A stretch of DNA of 64,000 nt from Metaphire vulgaris (lineage: Eukaryota > Annelida > Clitellata > Crassiclitellata > Megascolecidae), in assembly GCA_018105865.1 (NCBI GenBank), contig CM030869.1, positions 5,499,525 through 5,563,524 of the forward strand. Direction: 5' to 3'. The position numbers and the translations under genes were made by a program. Within the stretch, counting starts at the first letter, position 1. Every line of letters begins with the position of its first letter. The notes beneath the pieces were generated by a model. That model saw nothing but the letters and a program-made list of their open reading frames with translations. It had not been told where the DNA came from and did no database searches. Shown here one piece after another: positions 10,345 to 24,103 of this stretch.

Positions 10345-12150
10345 CATCATCATCATTAACCGTGGGCTCATCGCCCGTTGGTGTATAATGCCATCTCCAC
10401 AGTTTTCTGCCATTCTTTCCTGTCCGTTGCTCTGTGACTAAGATCCTGTAAACTGCTTCCACACCATTCTTCAATATCATCACACCATTCCTTGTGTGGT
10501 CTCCCTCTCTTATTGGCACCCTCCATTATTCCAAACATTAGAGCTTTGATCTTTCTGTCCTCTTTCATTCTGCATATGTGTCCGAAAAGTTGGAGTTTCC
10601 TTTGTTTTACTCTTTCCAGCATGGTTTGTTTGGGCTGAATTCTCCTGTATAGTTCTTCATTTGTGATTATTTCGACCCATCCGATTCGTAGTATTTTTCT
10701 ATAACATTTTCTTTCAAAGGCTAGTATTTTTCTTTCCAGGTCTTTGGTGATGGTCCATGTTTCGCATCCATATAAAAAGCTGCTGAAGATACAGGTTTCG
10801 AGTATTTTCTTTTTTGTTTCAGTGCTTATTGATTTGCTTTTCCAGATCTTATCCATTGCCATCAGTTGATCTAGAGCTCTTGCTGCTCTTCTTGTGACCT
10901 CTTGTCTGCAGTCAAAGTCATGTGTCATATTGCTTCCAAGATAGGTGAAGTTTTCTACGTTCTCTACTTCTATTCCATTTACTTTAATTTTTCTTTTGAT
11001 CTCTTTGTCGCCAAACACCATTGTCTTTGTCTTCTCAATGTTTATCGACAGTCCATAGCGCTCAGCTTCATTGCTCAGTATCTGTACCGTGTTTTCCAGA
11101 TCATCTTCATTTCCTTCTAGGATGTCAATATCATCAGCAAACCTAAGGTTGTTAAATGAAAGTCCCTGAACTGTTATGCCTTTTACATGTTCTTTGACTT
11201 TGTCCATTGCTCTTTCCAGGTCTGTGATGAAAACCATAGGTGATATGTTATCTCCTTGTCTTGTCCCTCTGCTTGTTTTAAACCATTCTCCAAGTTCTCC
11301 GCAGATTCGCACTGCTGATCTTGAGTTATTGCTGATGTCTTTTAACAGTCTAACCAAATTTTGGTCCACTCCATATGACTCGAGTACAGCCCAGGTTATT
11401 GTTTGATCTATGGTGTCAAATGCCTTTTGGAAATCGATGAAACAGTTGTAGACTTTCTTGTTTTTCCTTCGTGCTTTTTCAGCCAGTAATTTCAATGCTA
11501 GTATCTGTTGTGTTGTACTTCGGTCTATTCTAAACCCTGCTTGCTCATCAGCCAAGTATTCTTCCATGTGGGTTTTAAGTCTTTCGTTCAGAATGATCAT
11601 TAGTACTTTTCCAAGGTGGCTTAGCAATGCTATCGTTCGATAGTTCTTGCATTCCATCATGCTTCCTTTCTTGTGTATTAGTATCAGTATTGATTTTGTC
11701 CATTCAGCTGGCATCCTACCTACCTTCCATATCATGTTGCATAGTTTGTGCAGTTCGTTTATAATTATTTCGCCACCACATTTGATCATCTCTCCTGTAA
11801 TCATGTCATTTCCAGGACTCTTATTATTCTTAAGTTTTCTGATCGCCATTTCTACTTCTTCTTTCAGGATGTTGTTGTCTCTGTCACAGTCGAAGCAGGG
11901 CGGTGATATTTTCTGTAATTCTTCTACAACTTCCTTCTGTACTGCCGGGTCTGCCTGCGCCTTGTATAGTTCACTGCAATAGTCTGTCCATCTTTGCATG
12001 ACTTCTTCTTTTTCCATTAGCAATTTGTCATCTTTGTCTTTGATGGCCATTTGTTTTGGATTCCATTTTCTATTTATGTCCCGGGTTAGCTTGTATGCTT
12101 CTCTTGTTTTAAACTCACCATGGTACTTTTGGATCATCTCCCTTGTCCCC
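10345..12150 (-). mobile_element. Young 5'-truncated RTE-like LINE with perfect target duplications
   Basis: The element is flanked by an exact 11-bp duplication, TAAGGTCTTAT (10334-10344 and 12151-12161). Its 3' end, at the low-coordinate side of this minus-strand copy, is an ATGATGATGATG-type tail (10345-10356), as RTE elements usually have. The endonuclease half is missing, so the copy is 5' truncated within the linker. The frame of the rest is still open, which together with the perfect duplication indicates recent insertion. A related older copy lies at 45190-46125. Confidence 0.92.
10368..12137 (-). CDS. RTE-type reverse transcriptase (ORF2 C-terminal two thirds)
   Basis: The 589-residue frame copies element RNA at a nicked target site in the non-LTR family. 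Residues 1-90 are the endonuclease-RT linker. RT blocks are KSPGNDMITGEM (106-117), NYRTIALLSHLGKVL (165-179), DEQAGFRIDRST (197-208), FIDFQKAFDTID (motif A, 233-244), GTRQGDNISPMVF (291-303) and FADD (333-336, catalytic box). The thumb and C-terminal tail follow: FTYLGSNM (397-404), YGCETWTI (456-463), RKILRIGW (480-487), LFGHICRM (517-524) and RGRPHKEWCDDI (544-555). No endonuclease is present, so it cannot act alone. The start codon at 12137 is simply the first ATG in the truncated copy. All catalytic residues look intact. Confidence 0.88.
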   Translation of the reverse strand: MIQKYHGEFKTREAYKLTRDINRKWNPKQMAIKDKDDKLLMEKEEVMQRWTDYCSELYKAQADPAVQKEVVEELQKISPPCFDCDRDNNILKEEVEMAIRKLKNNKSPGNDMITGEMIKCGGEIIINELHKLCNMIWKVGRMPAEWTKSILILIHKKGSMMECKNYRTIALLSHLGKVLMIILNERLKTHMEEYLADEQAGFRIDRSTTQQILALKLLAEKARRKNKKVYNCFIDFQKAFDTIDQTITWAVLESYGVDQNLVRLLKDISNNSRSAVRICGELGEWFKTSRGTRQGDNISPMVFITDLERAMDKVKEHVKGITVQGLSFNNLRFADDIDILEGNEDDLENTVQILSNEAERYGLSINIEKTKTMVFGDKEIKRKIKVNGIEVENVENFTYLGSNMTHDFDCRQEVTRRAARALDQLMAMDKIWKSKSISTETKKKILETCIFSSFLYGCETWTITKDLERKILAFERKCYRKILRIGWVEIITNEELYRRIQPKQTMLERVKQRKLQLFGHICRMKEDRKIKALMFGIMEGANKRGRPHKEWCDDIEEWCGSSLQDLSHRATDRKEWQKTVEMALYTNGR

Positions 12151-12161
12151 TAAGGTCTTAT

Positions 12162-13389
12162 TGAAATGTATAATGTCGCCAAGCTCGTTCTAGTCTCGTT
12201 TTCTCATGGATGTGATAATCCAAAATGCTACCTAAAATATTTCTTAAAATATGCAGTTACGTGATAGCCCAATTGTTCAGAGACTATGTTAGATGGAACA
12301 GGTTTCTGGTTTCGAAGAACTGGAAGCCTATGCCAAGCAGCCAGCGATCATTGTTCAGGTGAATGCCCAACCTTTTATCCTCTAGGAACGCATGAGTAGT
12401 TTTACTAGAATCCGAGGGCCAGGTGAGCGAGAAATAAAAAAAATTCGTTACAGATGAATACCTAATGCGCAGATCAAGTCAAGTAAGTGCGCCATCGTCA
12501 CTGTTCTCCACTGCGGTCTGTCTTGCGCAGTGCGTAGTAGGATAGTATCAAGAAAGGTCAGCCTTTCATGATGTTGTAAATCCAGGATACCCTCGATCGA
12601 TCTCGGCTTCTGACTCCTTCAACAAGTCCTGTGACCAACACTGCAATCGATGGTGCTATGGTGGATTGTGGTTGTCTTTATCACGTGTCGAAGTCACTGA
12701 ATATCCTTGTTTTTTTACGTGATTCAGTAGTTATCTTTCTGGTTGGCCATGTTGTAAATTTGTTCGTGTGTAAGTAGTTTTGTCCTCGATAACATTTGTT
12801 AGTTAGTTTTGTTCATGATAAACGTTATCAGTTTTCTTATGCACTTGCTCTCAAAGGGCCTGTGTGCGTTTTTCTTCTTGACTTAGCGTCCATGATTCGC
12901 ATCTATAATCTATATGTCGCTACCGGCCATACCAAAGTTTTCAACAATCGCAGTTTTGTGGTAGTGCTTATTTATTTGTTTTTCCGTAGTTTTGTTTTGA
13001 GGAGATTTTCGTTATTTACGGGTTAATTTTCCTCTGTCAGGCCTGTTTAAAACTGTAAATTGCACAATAATGTAAATAAAGTCTTTTAAAAACTTTCATG
13101 GTTTGTTTTTGCTTTGTTGTTTTCATGGCTAGAGTCTTTTTGACTTCAATTTTGCATTCTGGTCATTTATATTACAATACTAATGCTCAATATCCTCAAT
13201 TCAACAATGTAAAAAATTAACAAATTCCAGATGAATAATTGTATTATGTCTATTGTTAAACTAGACATCTATAATACAAAATATTTTATACAGAACCTCA
13301 AAATTAGTAAGAAATCTCGCACTGCTTTTGTTTGCACAAGCAGTCAATGCCGATGTTCGAAGTCGCAATAATTCTTAGCGTTGGCTGAC
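12162..13389. other. No gene recognised
   Basis: A 76-codon plus-strand frame (12796-13026) followed by AATAAAG at about 13076 could be the 3' end of some transcript or retroelement. I recognise no domain. The rest shows nothing. Confidence 0.35.
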
Positions 13390-13870
13390 ATGTGCTCATC
13401 TGTAAGGAAAGATTTTGAGCTTGGTTTTGCGTTTTTCATTCTTGTTCTCATTAAGATTTAATTTGTGCATTACCTGTTTAACTTCCTCCAGTAAAGAAAA
13501 CTCTTTATGGACACCTCTGACAAATTGATAGTTACGAGATTGAACAACAACGCTGTCGAACTTACTGACATGCTTTGTTCTGTAATGTCGCATAAGTTGT
13601 ATTCCTTATTTACGTCGATGGTTTCTTGGCAAATCAAACATAAAATAGATCCAAAATGTTAAGCAACGAAAAAAACTCCTGAGTCCACAAGCTGTTGAAA
13701 GAACGATTGTGAGAGATCTTACGTTTTCTGTGACGACGATACTTACCAGCTGAGAGACTGAATGTGTTACATCAAATTTTGACTAATTTGTGAAAGGATC
13801 GGCGTGCCAAATAAAAAGGCTTGGCGAGCCACATTCTGGTCCTCGGGCTGGACACCATTGTATTAGACTG
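13390..13870 (-). pseudogene. hAT transposase N-terminal remnant with BED-finger end
   Basis: The minus-strand peptide MRHYRTKHVSKFDS (from 13593) matches the histidine end of a BED zinc finger as found in ZBED5/FAM200-type hAT transposases (family form LKRHFxTKHxxFD). About 250 bp upstream on the same strand, at 13830-13870, is a hAT-like terminus: reverse complement beginning GTGTCCAGCCCGAGGACC, then GTGGCTCGCCAAGCC. The order of terminus, spacer and BED finger is right for a 5' piece of a hAT element. The catalytic part is missing. Confidence 0.6.
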
Positions 13871-14239
13871 TCCTACAGAGTAGATACCACGTAAATGATA
13901 ATCCATATGGCTCCATTGGTTGTAAAAGAATATATTCACAAAGAAAAGAAATTAACTATTCTTGATGCTTTCAGTCCAGTAGTAGGCTGCTCAACATTAA
14001 GAACACTCCTGATTTTCCTGAAAAACGGAACTTAACGTATCGATAGCCTTCCTCTCTCAATCAAAGAAGCCTGATTGCAGAACAAAATTGGAACTAGTAA
14101 ATAATTATTCTGAGCAATAATTAACGGTTTTCAGTCGTTGGGTCTAGCCAGATAAAAACTTAACAGTAGAAAAATTGTTTCTTTGGTGATCAAAAGAGGC
14201 CAACACACGTACCTAATAATAAGCACCTAATTGTCTAAT
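13871..14239. other. No gene seen
   Basis: Spacer between the hAT remnant and the SINE. Nothing recognisable. Confidence 0.4.
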
Positions 14240-14545
14240 AGGGGCGGGAAGTTAGTAGAGTGGTAACAGCGTTGGACAATGGAGCAGTAGGTCGCGGGTT
14301 CAACTCCCGCGGGAGCCCTAAGGTCGACTCAGCCTTCTTTCGCCAGATGGTGATGGCAAATGAGTAGCGGATTAATCCGCGAAGTAAACAGGCGCGTTGC
14401 ATGAGAACACTGGCCCCGTATCATGTAACCTTGCACCAGTCGCCTGGCTGAGGGCCTTGGTAACGGAGATCAGCGCCGCCCTAGGAGCCTTGAGGTTAGC
14501 CTTCAGTGCTCGGGAAGGACTTTACTACTTTTTTTAATTGTCTTA
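14240..14545 (+). mobile_element. tRNA-derived SINE
   Basis: The head resembles a tRNA and carries an RNA polymerase III split promoter. Box A is TAGTAGAGTGG (about 14252-14262) and box B is GGTTCAACTCC (about 14297-14307), with a GCGGG/CCCGC T-arm around box B. It continues into a non-tRNA body (GCCTGGCTGAGGGCC, GGTAACGGAGATCAGCGCCGCC) and ends at CGGGAAGGACTTTACTAC followed by a T-run at 14532-14539. The body excludes a plain tRNA gene, and there is no clean cloverleaf. Target duplications were not identified. Confidence 0.75.
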
Positions 14546-14676
14546 CGTTGAACCTCACCCAGAGTTCCAGCACCTTTAACGGTTGATGGGGTAGACATTG
14601 CTCCAAATACGGTTATTCGTCTACTCTGTGTCCTCGTTCTCTTCAAATTATCTTCTTTGATCTTTTTTTCGTTCTG

Positions 14677-14779
14677 TCATCATCATCATCATCATCGTCG
14701 TCGTCGTCGCCGTCATCATCATCATCATCATCATCATCATAATCATCATCATCATCATCATCATCACCACCATCATCAC
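14677..14779. repeat. (ATC)n/(GTC)n microsatellite
   Basis: Imperfect ATC triplets with a CGTCGTCGTCGCC interruption near 14696-14712. Confidence 0.95.
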
Positions 14780-15628
14780 ACTTCATAGCACATTAGAACC
14801 GTCGGAGCCAACAATGTAGAAGTGTTCGCCCATGGCCCTTTCCTTTCTTTGGCCATGTGTATCGCATTTGTATGTCATCAATGGAAACTAAATACGGTTC
14901 AACTTGCAGATCCAGCAGAATTTCCTTAATATATTATTGGTGCTAAAACTTCACAGTGCCTCAGTTTTTAGGCCGTGCTGAAGTGAATTTCTTGACTAAG
15001 GTCATAGTCTGGAAATATCGTTTCAGGCAGTTTTCATGCAATCCGCTGATTGTAAGAAATGTTGATGTCTTGCCAAGTGGTAGACAAGACTCTCTATAAA
15101 ACAGCGAATTTAGGACAAGTACAAAATTTGTCATTTTTCACAGCAGTTTTATGACTCCGTGTGACTGACTCCGTGTGGGTTTCGATAAAATCTTGTACGC
15201 CATATGCGATATTCGCTTCATATTTTCACAATAGTGTGAGTTTAAACGAATTTTTGAATTTCTTTACGAAACTTGGCAATTATTTTGAAAACTTAAATCT
15301 AAATGAAGAAACAAATTATAAAAATGATAGCTGCAAACGCCCCATTTTCCCTCATAAAATTGTATTATTTACCAGCATTTCTAAGCAGCATTTTTCACTT
15401 TATTTTAGACAATAATTTTCTCTAGATTATAGACTGTTGAAAATAGAGTGCAAGATAAAATGCAAGATATCCGTTGACACTTTTTGTTATATGTGCGGAT
15501 ATTATGTCGGTGCAACACAAGTCAAATATAATTTGAATATAGTAAAATATAATTATAATAATATAATAATAAAATTTCGAGAGGAACAAAATATCAATCA
15601 CATTCCTTATGAAAAGTACCGTCTAAAC
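14780..15628. other. No gene recognised
   Basis: Short frames at 15161-15415 and 15437-15655 have no recognisable domain. The second runs into the hAT terminus and is not a gene. Confidence 0.4.
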
Positions 15629-16538
15629 CAGAGGCGACAAACTCCTTTCATATAGCAGGCCACATAAAAGTCTCTGTAGTTGTCTCGGGCCAGATTTGTA
15701 CATAAAATTAGCACGATCTTATTACACGAAACAGTACATAAAAATATTGTCTAATTTCTATCGTACAGTATGTAACACGTTTAATTTCCTTTGCGTTTCT
15801 ATGTCAGTTCCGATTTTTCATATCTGTACTTTGTAACAAGCCTTAAATAAATTACTTTGCTTAAACAAAGTTTTTCTTACACGCGTACATATATACATTT
15901 CAGAAAACCTGCATCAGCAAATTGCAATAAATACAAAATGCACTAGATGGCGCTGTTACTAATGCACCTAAATTCTCCCATCTTTCATCCTTACTAAACC
16001 AACTGAACGTATCCAATATAAGATAATAACACTTACATATAGCTCACTTCAGTCATCGAAACCTGTCTACCTTAAGATCACTATTAACCCCTCAGCCTCC
16101 TCGAACCACACATTCATCATCTTATCTCACTCTGTCACGCCCGCTGAATCAGTCATCCCTTAAAATTTGCAACCGTGCCTCCTCATCCGCAGACTTGGAC
16201 CCTTTCAAGCAAGAAAATCTGAATCATCATTTCTTATCATTCCCGCATTATCTCCTCAAGTCTTCAGGCCTAAACTGAAATCCTTCCTTTTTCGAAATCA
16301 TTTCCTCCATAGCTGTAATAACCTAGCCTCACTGCCCTTTGGATGTTGACTATTGCCTGGCTGATCACATACCTTCCCCATAGCTATTTTAAGAGAGGCT
16401 GAGTGCCTAAGAATAAGCAGCTACTGTTGTGCTGTTTGCCAAGGCGCTATAGAAATCCACGATATTTTACTTACTTACTTAGTCACTTACACGCGGCCGG
16501 ATGAAAAGCTTTTGCGGGTCGTATGTTTGATACCCCTG
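15629..16538. mobile_element. hAT element with an L2 fragment inserted in it
   Basis: The left end CAGAGGCGACAAACTCC and the inverted right end CAGGGGTATCAAACATAC are of the common hAT type that begins CAGGGGTxTCAAAC. The right side continues as GCGGGTCG and GCGGCCGGAT, typical subterminal sequence. The flanks GTCTAAAC (15621-15628) and ATCTAAGA (16539-16546) share TCTAA, a worn 8-bp duplication. No transposase frame is recognisable inside. An L2 3' end (15945-16488) is nested in it. Confidence 0.65.
15945..16488 (+). pseudogene. L2-like LINE 3' end
   Basis: The frame encodes the RT C-terminus, ending FRPKLKSFLFRNHF (about 16263-16304), then a 3' UTR with AAGCGCATAGG-like words diverged to AAGAATAAGCAGCTACTG, GGCGCTATAGAAATCCACG and a tail of ACTT units at 16468-16488. 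The same UTR layout ends the larger plus-strand L2 at 60423. The copy is strongly 5' truncated and has stops. Confidence 0.8.
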
Positions 16539-16546
16539 ATCTAAGA

Positions 16547-16914
16547 TTCTAAGCGACGATTCTTGCATGGTGAATTTATCTAGTTTAATGAAACCACGGG
16601 ATAAGAGAAGACAAACTTCCAAATAAACTTTCTTTTTGTTGTACCCGTGCCACAACTGCCAATTTAAGTTCCTCCAGCTGATGAATTCACAGCTACTCTT
16701 ACACTGAGACTTCATGTGTTGATTGCGAGTGGAAAGAACAAGGGACAATATGGTCACATGGAGAACCTCACTTTCTTCCAAATGGCTTTATCCTGATAAC
16801 AAAGGAGTCAAAATTTAAAAGTACCGCAAAAAGATAATAAGAGAGCAGTAATACTCAAGAGCACACAGAGGGCGTAAAAATAAAAATAAAGGTTGACAAC
16901 ATACAAAAATTGAA
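16547..16914. other. No gene recognised
   Basis: A 100-codon minus-strand frame (16479-16781) overlaps the hAT end and has no known domain. Confidence 0.4.
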
Positions 16915-17100
16915 ACTATGGGAAGACTGATGACATTATATGGAGGAACAACGATGAAACTGTATATTACATTAGTAATAGCTCAAACTTGTTATGGATC
17001 GGAAACCTGGCTACTAAAGAAATCAGACAAAAAGACTATGGTTTGCAAAGAAAGACTGTGTAAGAAAAATAATGAGAATAAAAAATATAAGGAAATTTAA
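16915..17100 (+). pseudogene. RTE-type RT C-terminal fragment
   Basis: The peptide has TLVIAQTCYGSETWLLKKSDKK followed by ERLCKK, the YGxExW thumb-region block and following ERxxLRxI block of RTE-like elements. It is short, truncated on both sides and ends in stops. Confidence 0.6.
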
Positions 17101-17195
17101 AAATGAAGTCATATAGTCATCGATAAAGTATGATGAAGGAGATTACCTTAGTTTGGGACATGTTGTCGACAGTGTGCATACAGTTCGTCAAAATA

Positions 17196-17313
<118 letters not shown>

Positions 17314-17479
17314 CACCAATGGTATTTTCGGATTTGTCTTCAGCTATGTTGACCTCGGAGGTGTAAATTCCGGTTAATGGCATAACTGTTGTGTATACAG
17401 CGGTACTGTTGTTTGCTCTGGAGTTGGTTTAAATGTTCGCACAGATATTGCTTATCAACTGTTCTTTTTTTCTTTGCAC

Positions 17480-18150
17480 TTCTTTTAACGCATCTGCACA
17501 TTATAGTTGTAGATAGTACAGATACATGTAGTTGTTATGCTTCTTTCTGTCGCTGTCCGCTTTGGCTAAGGGTTTGAATTTCCGCCTTTCTTCAGCCAGT
17601 TGTAGGGTTTCATTACTCCATTCTTTGAGAGAGTCCCTTTTTTCTTCTCTCCAAGAAATTTTAGGCTGGTTTTGTATATATTATATTCTTGAACTCTGAC
17701 CATTTTTTTCTTCAATAGAACTTGACTCTTGTTTTCATATTGAGCCATTAAAGCCTCTACGGTATTTATGTACTGTTGCTTGCTGAGAGGGTCCTGCAGA
17801 CGTTTGACATTTGGTCTAGGATTCTAGGGTGCGTTTTCTGCAGTAGCTCTCCACGTAAATGAAGCCTGAGATTTGCCAAATTTGAGAAATCATTTTAATA
17901 TCATCATCATCATCATCGGAATAACAGGATATGAGCCGGGAATGGGGGGGATTGATGATCTGAGCTGACGTCGGCACTCAGAACTGCTGTGCAGTTTTTT
18001 AAGAAATGCACGTCCCCGTTTGTTTATCAGAATTTGGTTATGGCTCCTTTCATTTGGTGATTTCCATGTCCAGCATCGGTTTTCCTTTGGCTGCTTGAAC
18101 AAGGCATTGCTTATGTGAACGTCACTGGCACAGCAAAACGTAGTCATTCG
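17480..18150 (-). pseudogene. RTE-like LINE remnant: endonuclease end and linker
   Basis: At 18110-17990 the minus strand reads ALFKQPKENRCWTWKSPNERSHNQI. This is the WTWxSPDxxxxNQIDYI block near the end of RTE APE-type endonucleases, with DYI lost. At 17670-17540 a second frame reads SWREEKRDSLKEWSNETLQLAEERRK, typical of the linker that precedes the RT domain. Short ATC/ATG runs (17900-17919) lie between. Order and strand agree with one decayed element. Confidence 0.55.
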
Positions 18151-18234
18151 TTCTCCCTATTCGTTTCTTTCATCGTATCCTAAGTTTCCGAGGCTGAAGT
18201 CATCTTCATCGAGCTTCTTCCCCAGCTCTGCGTT

Positions 18235-18975
18235 AAAATTGTGGTGATTATCATTGGCGACGCCGTCATCGTTCCGTCCACAGAAGTCCGCCTCCTGGGG
18301 GTACTCTTGGACGATTCCCTGTCCCTTGCCGGTCAGGTGAGCTCTGTATCTCGAGCATGATTCTTCCATTTACACAGTCAACGCAAGATCGCCGAAATTC
18401 GACGATACATCTATATTCTAACTGTGATCCAACTCGTCGGCGCCCAGGTTGGATGACTGTAACAGTATCCTTCTTGGGCTTCTGGAATACCAGCTCGATC
18501 GCCTTTCAGTCGGTGATGAACGCCGCGAGCCCGCGACCCGATTGATTTTCAGGGCGAAGTGGATGGAGCACCTGACACCGAAGCTACGGTACAGGATTTC
18601 CGAGCGATACAAACTTTGTGTACTGACGTTCCGCCACTGAGCGATCCTCTCTGTCCTAAGTACATGACCTCGCTCATGAAGCGACCGATGACATCAGGTT
18701 ATCGGGAACAGCTACAATGCGACTCCGTCTTTACGTTCCCCTTTATCTAAGACAGTGATGCTGGAGGAGAGATCTGTAACTCGCCGAAATCCTCTTCTTT
18801 GGAATGCGCTTCCTGCGGATGGCAACCTACCCCAGATTAATGGATTACACCACCTACGTCGCTGATTGCCCAGGCCGGAGATAAGCGCCAATTACATCTG
18901 TGGATTCATTCCTGACCGTTCTTAAAGACGCACCTTTTACCTGTCCCCTATGAATATTTACCGGGAAATCCAGGG
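18235..18975 (+). pseudogene. CR1/L2-type RT C-terminal half
   Basis: With frame changes, the plus strand reads STEVRLLGVLLDDSLSLAGQVS (about 18277-18345), a region equivalent to LRKIAEIRRY, LDDCNSILLGLLEYQLDRL (near 18450-18508) and LTPKLRYRISERYKLCVL. It matches the downstream LGVxLDxxLxxxxHI, LDYCNSLLxGxP and HWLPVxxRIxYK blocks of L2/CR1 RTs. Several frameshifts make it dead. It abuts the oppositely oriented L2 3' end that starts near 18995. Confidence 0.7.
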
Positions 18976-18992
18976 CCATCTTTCGGTTACGA

Positions 18993-19990
18993 AGTAACAA
19001 GTAAAGTAAAAGTAAAAGTAAAGTAAAGTAAAGTAAAAATCTCGTAAACTTCTACAGCGCCCCGGAAAGCTGCACAGCAGTAGCTGCTTATTCTTATGCG
19101 CTTAATCTTTCTTGAAATAGCTATAGCCAGGGTGGTTTGTCGGCCGGGAAAAGGTCACTGTATCTATGAGGCGGCGGGTCAGGTTGTTATTGTTATGGGG
19201 GAAATGACTTTTCGAATAGGAAGGTTTTAAGTTTAGACCTAAAGGTTTGAGGAGACAGTGAAGAAATTAAAGGAAATGAGGATTCGGAGCTTATTGTTTG
19301 ACCATGTCGTAGGCTGCGGAGGGAGGCTGGAATTGAGTTCCAAAGTTCTGGTGCGGCGTATGAGAAAGCGCGGTTGCAGATTTTGAGTGATGACTGATTT
19401 AACGGGCGTGAAAGTGTGAGATGAGATGATGATCGTGTAGGTCGAGGAGGCTGAGGCGTTAAGAGTTTACGAAGGTAAACCGGTTTTGACGAATGAAGTG
19501 AACTGTAAGTAATCGTTATTATCTTGTGCTGTATACGTTCGGATATTTTAAGCCAGTGTAGTGTCTTCAGTATGGGTGAAATATGGCAGAACTTTGGTGA
19601 TTTGGTTACTGCTCGGGCTAGTGCATTTTGAATTGATTGTAATTTGTTTATGGAGGTTTTTGGGAGGTTTTTGGGAGGTAAAGGGAGTTGCAGTAATCCA
19701 GTTTGGAATGGACTATTGAAGTGGCGATTGTGGATGCAGTTTTGGTGTCAAGGCAAGGACGGAGGCGACGTAGATCACGAATATGGGCATAGCAGGATTT
19801 CGATAGTTGGGAGATCTGTGATTTTAAATTTAGGGATGAATCAATTTTGAAACCAAGATTTTTTGCAGTTGGAGCAGGCGTATCTGGAGTCAGGACTAGC
19901 TTGGGACTGTCAATTTTTGTAACTTGTTGGGGTAGACCTATTAAGAGGAACTGACGAATTGCTGATGTAAGACGCTCGCGACTTTAGCCT
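18993..19990 (-). pseudogene. L2-like LINE 3' third
   Basis: The 3' end lies at the left, with an AAGTAAAGTA-type tail at 18993-19036 and the UTR words AGCGCCCCGGAAAGC and GCTGCTTATTCTTATGCGC. Upstream on the minus strand are RT C-terminal pieces: PKLVLTPDTPAPTAKNLGFKIDSSL (near 19900), SYAHIRDLRRLRP and IVHSKLDYCNSL. It belongs to the same family as 57870-60423 and 60485-61885 and is 5' truncated near 19990. Confidence 0.8.
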
Positions 19991-20569
19991 TAGCTAAATC
20001 TCCATCGTGCGACGCAGAGCATGTTGAGCATCTTTAGTCAACTGATCAACCTCTGTGATGACAACAACCTTAAAGTCTCTCTGAGTGGGTTGCAGGCTTC
20101 TATGTTTTGCGCCATCGCCCGCATTTATGAATGATTGTCAGACAGTGCATATGCAAATTATTTACACGTGTTGATGCATATTCATGATGGTAGTTTGGTA
20201 TATGATTTACAATGAGAGTGCAGAAGGTCGATTTATTTCTTCTTATTCAGGTGCTCTGTCCAAAGACAGGTTCCATACTTCGCCACTTCTCTCTAACTTG
20301 AGCTTTTATCTTCAGGGCTGAATAATTGTTTTTTCCGTAGTGTGATTTTTCCGTTTAGCTGACTTTTTTAATTCTTCGCCAGATCCACATTTGGAATGCC
20401 TCTAGTTTCTTTATTTCTTATTTCCTGATCGTCCAAGTTTCTGAGTTTCACCGGCCAGATCAGTGTTTTGACCAATCGTTTTATCAGATTTCGCTATGCT
20501 TGAGCGTTTTATAAATGATCTATGTAATAATAAAAATAAATGAATAATACGTTTTGCGTGTTAGAAACA
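19991..20569. other. No gene recognised
   Basis: This may include decayed sequence downstream of the endonuclease fragment at 20570-20850, but no block is recognisable. Confidence 0.4.
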
Positions 20570-20850
20570 TCAATTAGAAACATGATTGATGAGTTCCATA
20601 TTCTTTCCAACTGCAAAGTATTCTTCGTCCCATACAACTCTGTCCTCCTTCCCAAGCCAATGGGTTTCAGATATTCCAGCTACATGCCATCTGAATTTGT
20701 CTAACTCGTGTATCATCAAGTTAAGAGCTCCAGGAGCATAATGGGGTATTACGTTCCAATAGCCGACTGCTAAGGGTTTCTTTGCATCTAGTAGAAAGGA
20801 CTTTTTCGAAACCATGTCATCCACGGCGTCCACCCTTCCCGTAAGCTTAG
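20570..20850 (-). pseudogene. RTE-type APE endonuclease N-terminal fragment
   Basis: The 87-codon frame reads VGYWNVIPHYAPGALNLMIHELDKFRWHVAGISETHWLGK. It matches the VGTWNVRTLxxPGKLxxLxxELxRxxxDIxGIxEtRW start of RTE endonucleases; N in WNV and E in SETHW are the metal-site residues. The remaining catalytic blocks (GDFN, SDH) are absent, so this is a fragment. Confidence 0.75.
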
Positions 20851-21070
20851 GGATGGATACTTAATAAGTCTCTTCCGAGCCAGTTCCTACGGAAATCCGA
20901 GAAGCTGGGACTTTAACCAGGGTGTAGTTTCGTTTCATACCCATGTTGAAGTTTCATAGTCAAATCGAGTGAGAGCGACTGACCAGACCTCTGTCCCTTC
21001 GCGCGCGGGAGCCTTCAGCCCGTCAGCTGGTTCCTATTTCCTCCCAGATACTTAATTCTCCGGGATTTCA
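20851..21070. other. No gene seen
   Basis: Short spacer without recognisable content. Confidence 0.4.
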
Positions 21071-21460
21071 TAGGCCAGCAGTGCGCAACCTACGGCCGTA
21101 CGGTCGCATGTGGCCGTGGGTAACAACTTGTGCGGCCATACACATGTATTTCAAAATGTATGTGATGGCAGCCGTTGGCATAGACAGGAAATAGTGAAAT
21201 TTTATTCCGTGAAGAACAAGGACTGCCCCTTACTAAACAATGACTTCCTCGCATCCCTGGCTTTTCTGTTGGATTTGCTAACCCATCTCGACTATCTTAA
21301 TCAAAGTCTGCAAGGCAAAGCAGTTTGCCTCATGCATAGATAAGTTAAAGACTTCCCTGACGAATGTCGTTTCCTCCAAAGTCATCTAAAGCACCGTTAT
21401 TGAATGCGCAGAGTTACTGTGTTTTCACACATGCTTACTTAGCCCCCTAAAACTTTTTAA
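21071..21460 (+). pseudogene. hAT element: left terminus and transposase fragment
   Basis: CAGCAGTGCGCAACCTACGG with CGGTCGCATGTGGCCG is a hAT-type terminus. Close downstream the plus strand encodes LNNDFLASLAFLLDLLTHLDYLNQSLQGKAVCLM, then (after a stop) VKDFPDECRFLQSHL. This is the middle block of GTF2IRD2/ZBED5/FAM200-type hAT transposases (family form LAFLTDLTxHLNxLNxxLQGKxxLI..MxxxVxAFxxKL). The RNase H-like catalytic ends are missing, consistent with internal deletion. Confidence 0.7.
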
Positions 21461-21463
21461 TCA

Positions 21464-23950
<2,487 letters not shown>

Positions 23951-24103
23951 CCCTTGAAAAGTTTATTCGAGGTGCTTTAAAGTTTTCTGAAGTTTTGATC
24001 ACGGTGAGCATGACATAATTGGAAAACGAAGTTTCTGAGAACACGGTAACATTTTTCTTAATGCGAGTTGCCAGATACTGTCTTTTACCTCCTATCTTTG
24101 GTA

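Noticed and set aside
10368..12137. A host gene encoding an RT-like protein
   Set aside because: Target duplications, the ATG tail and a second copy in the window show it is an RTE insertion.
14240..14320. A functional tRNA gene
   Set aside because: Boxes A and B are good, but the acceptor stem does not close and the sequence continues into a SINE body with a T-run end.
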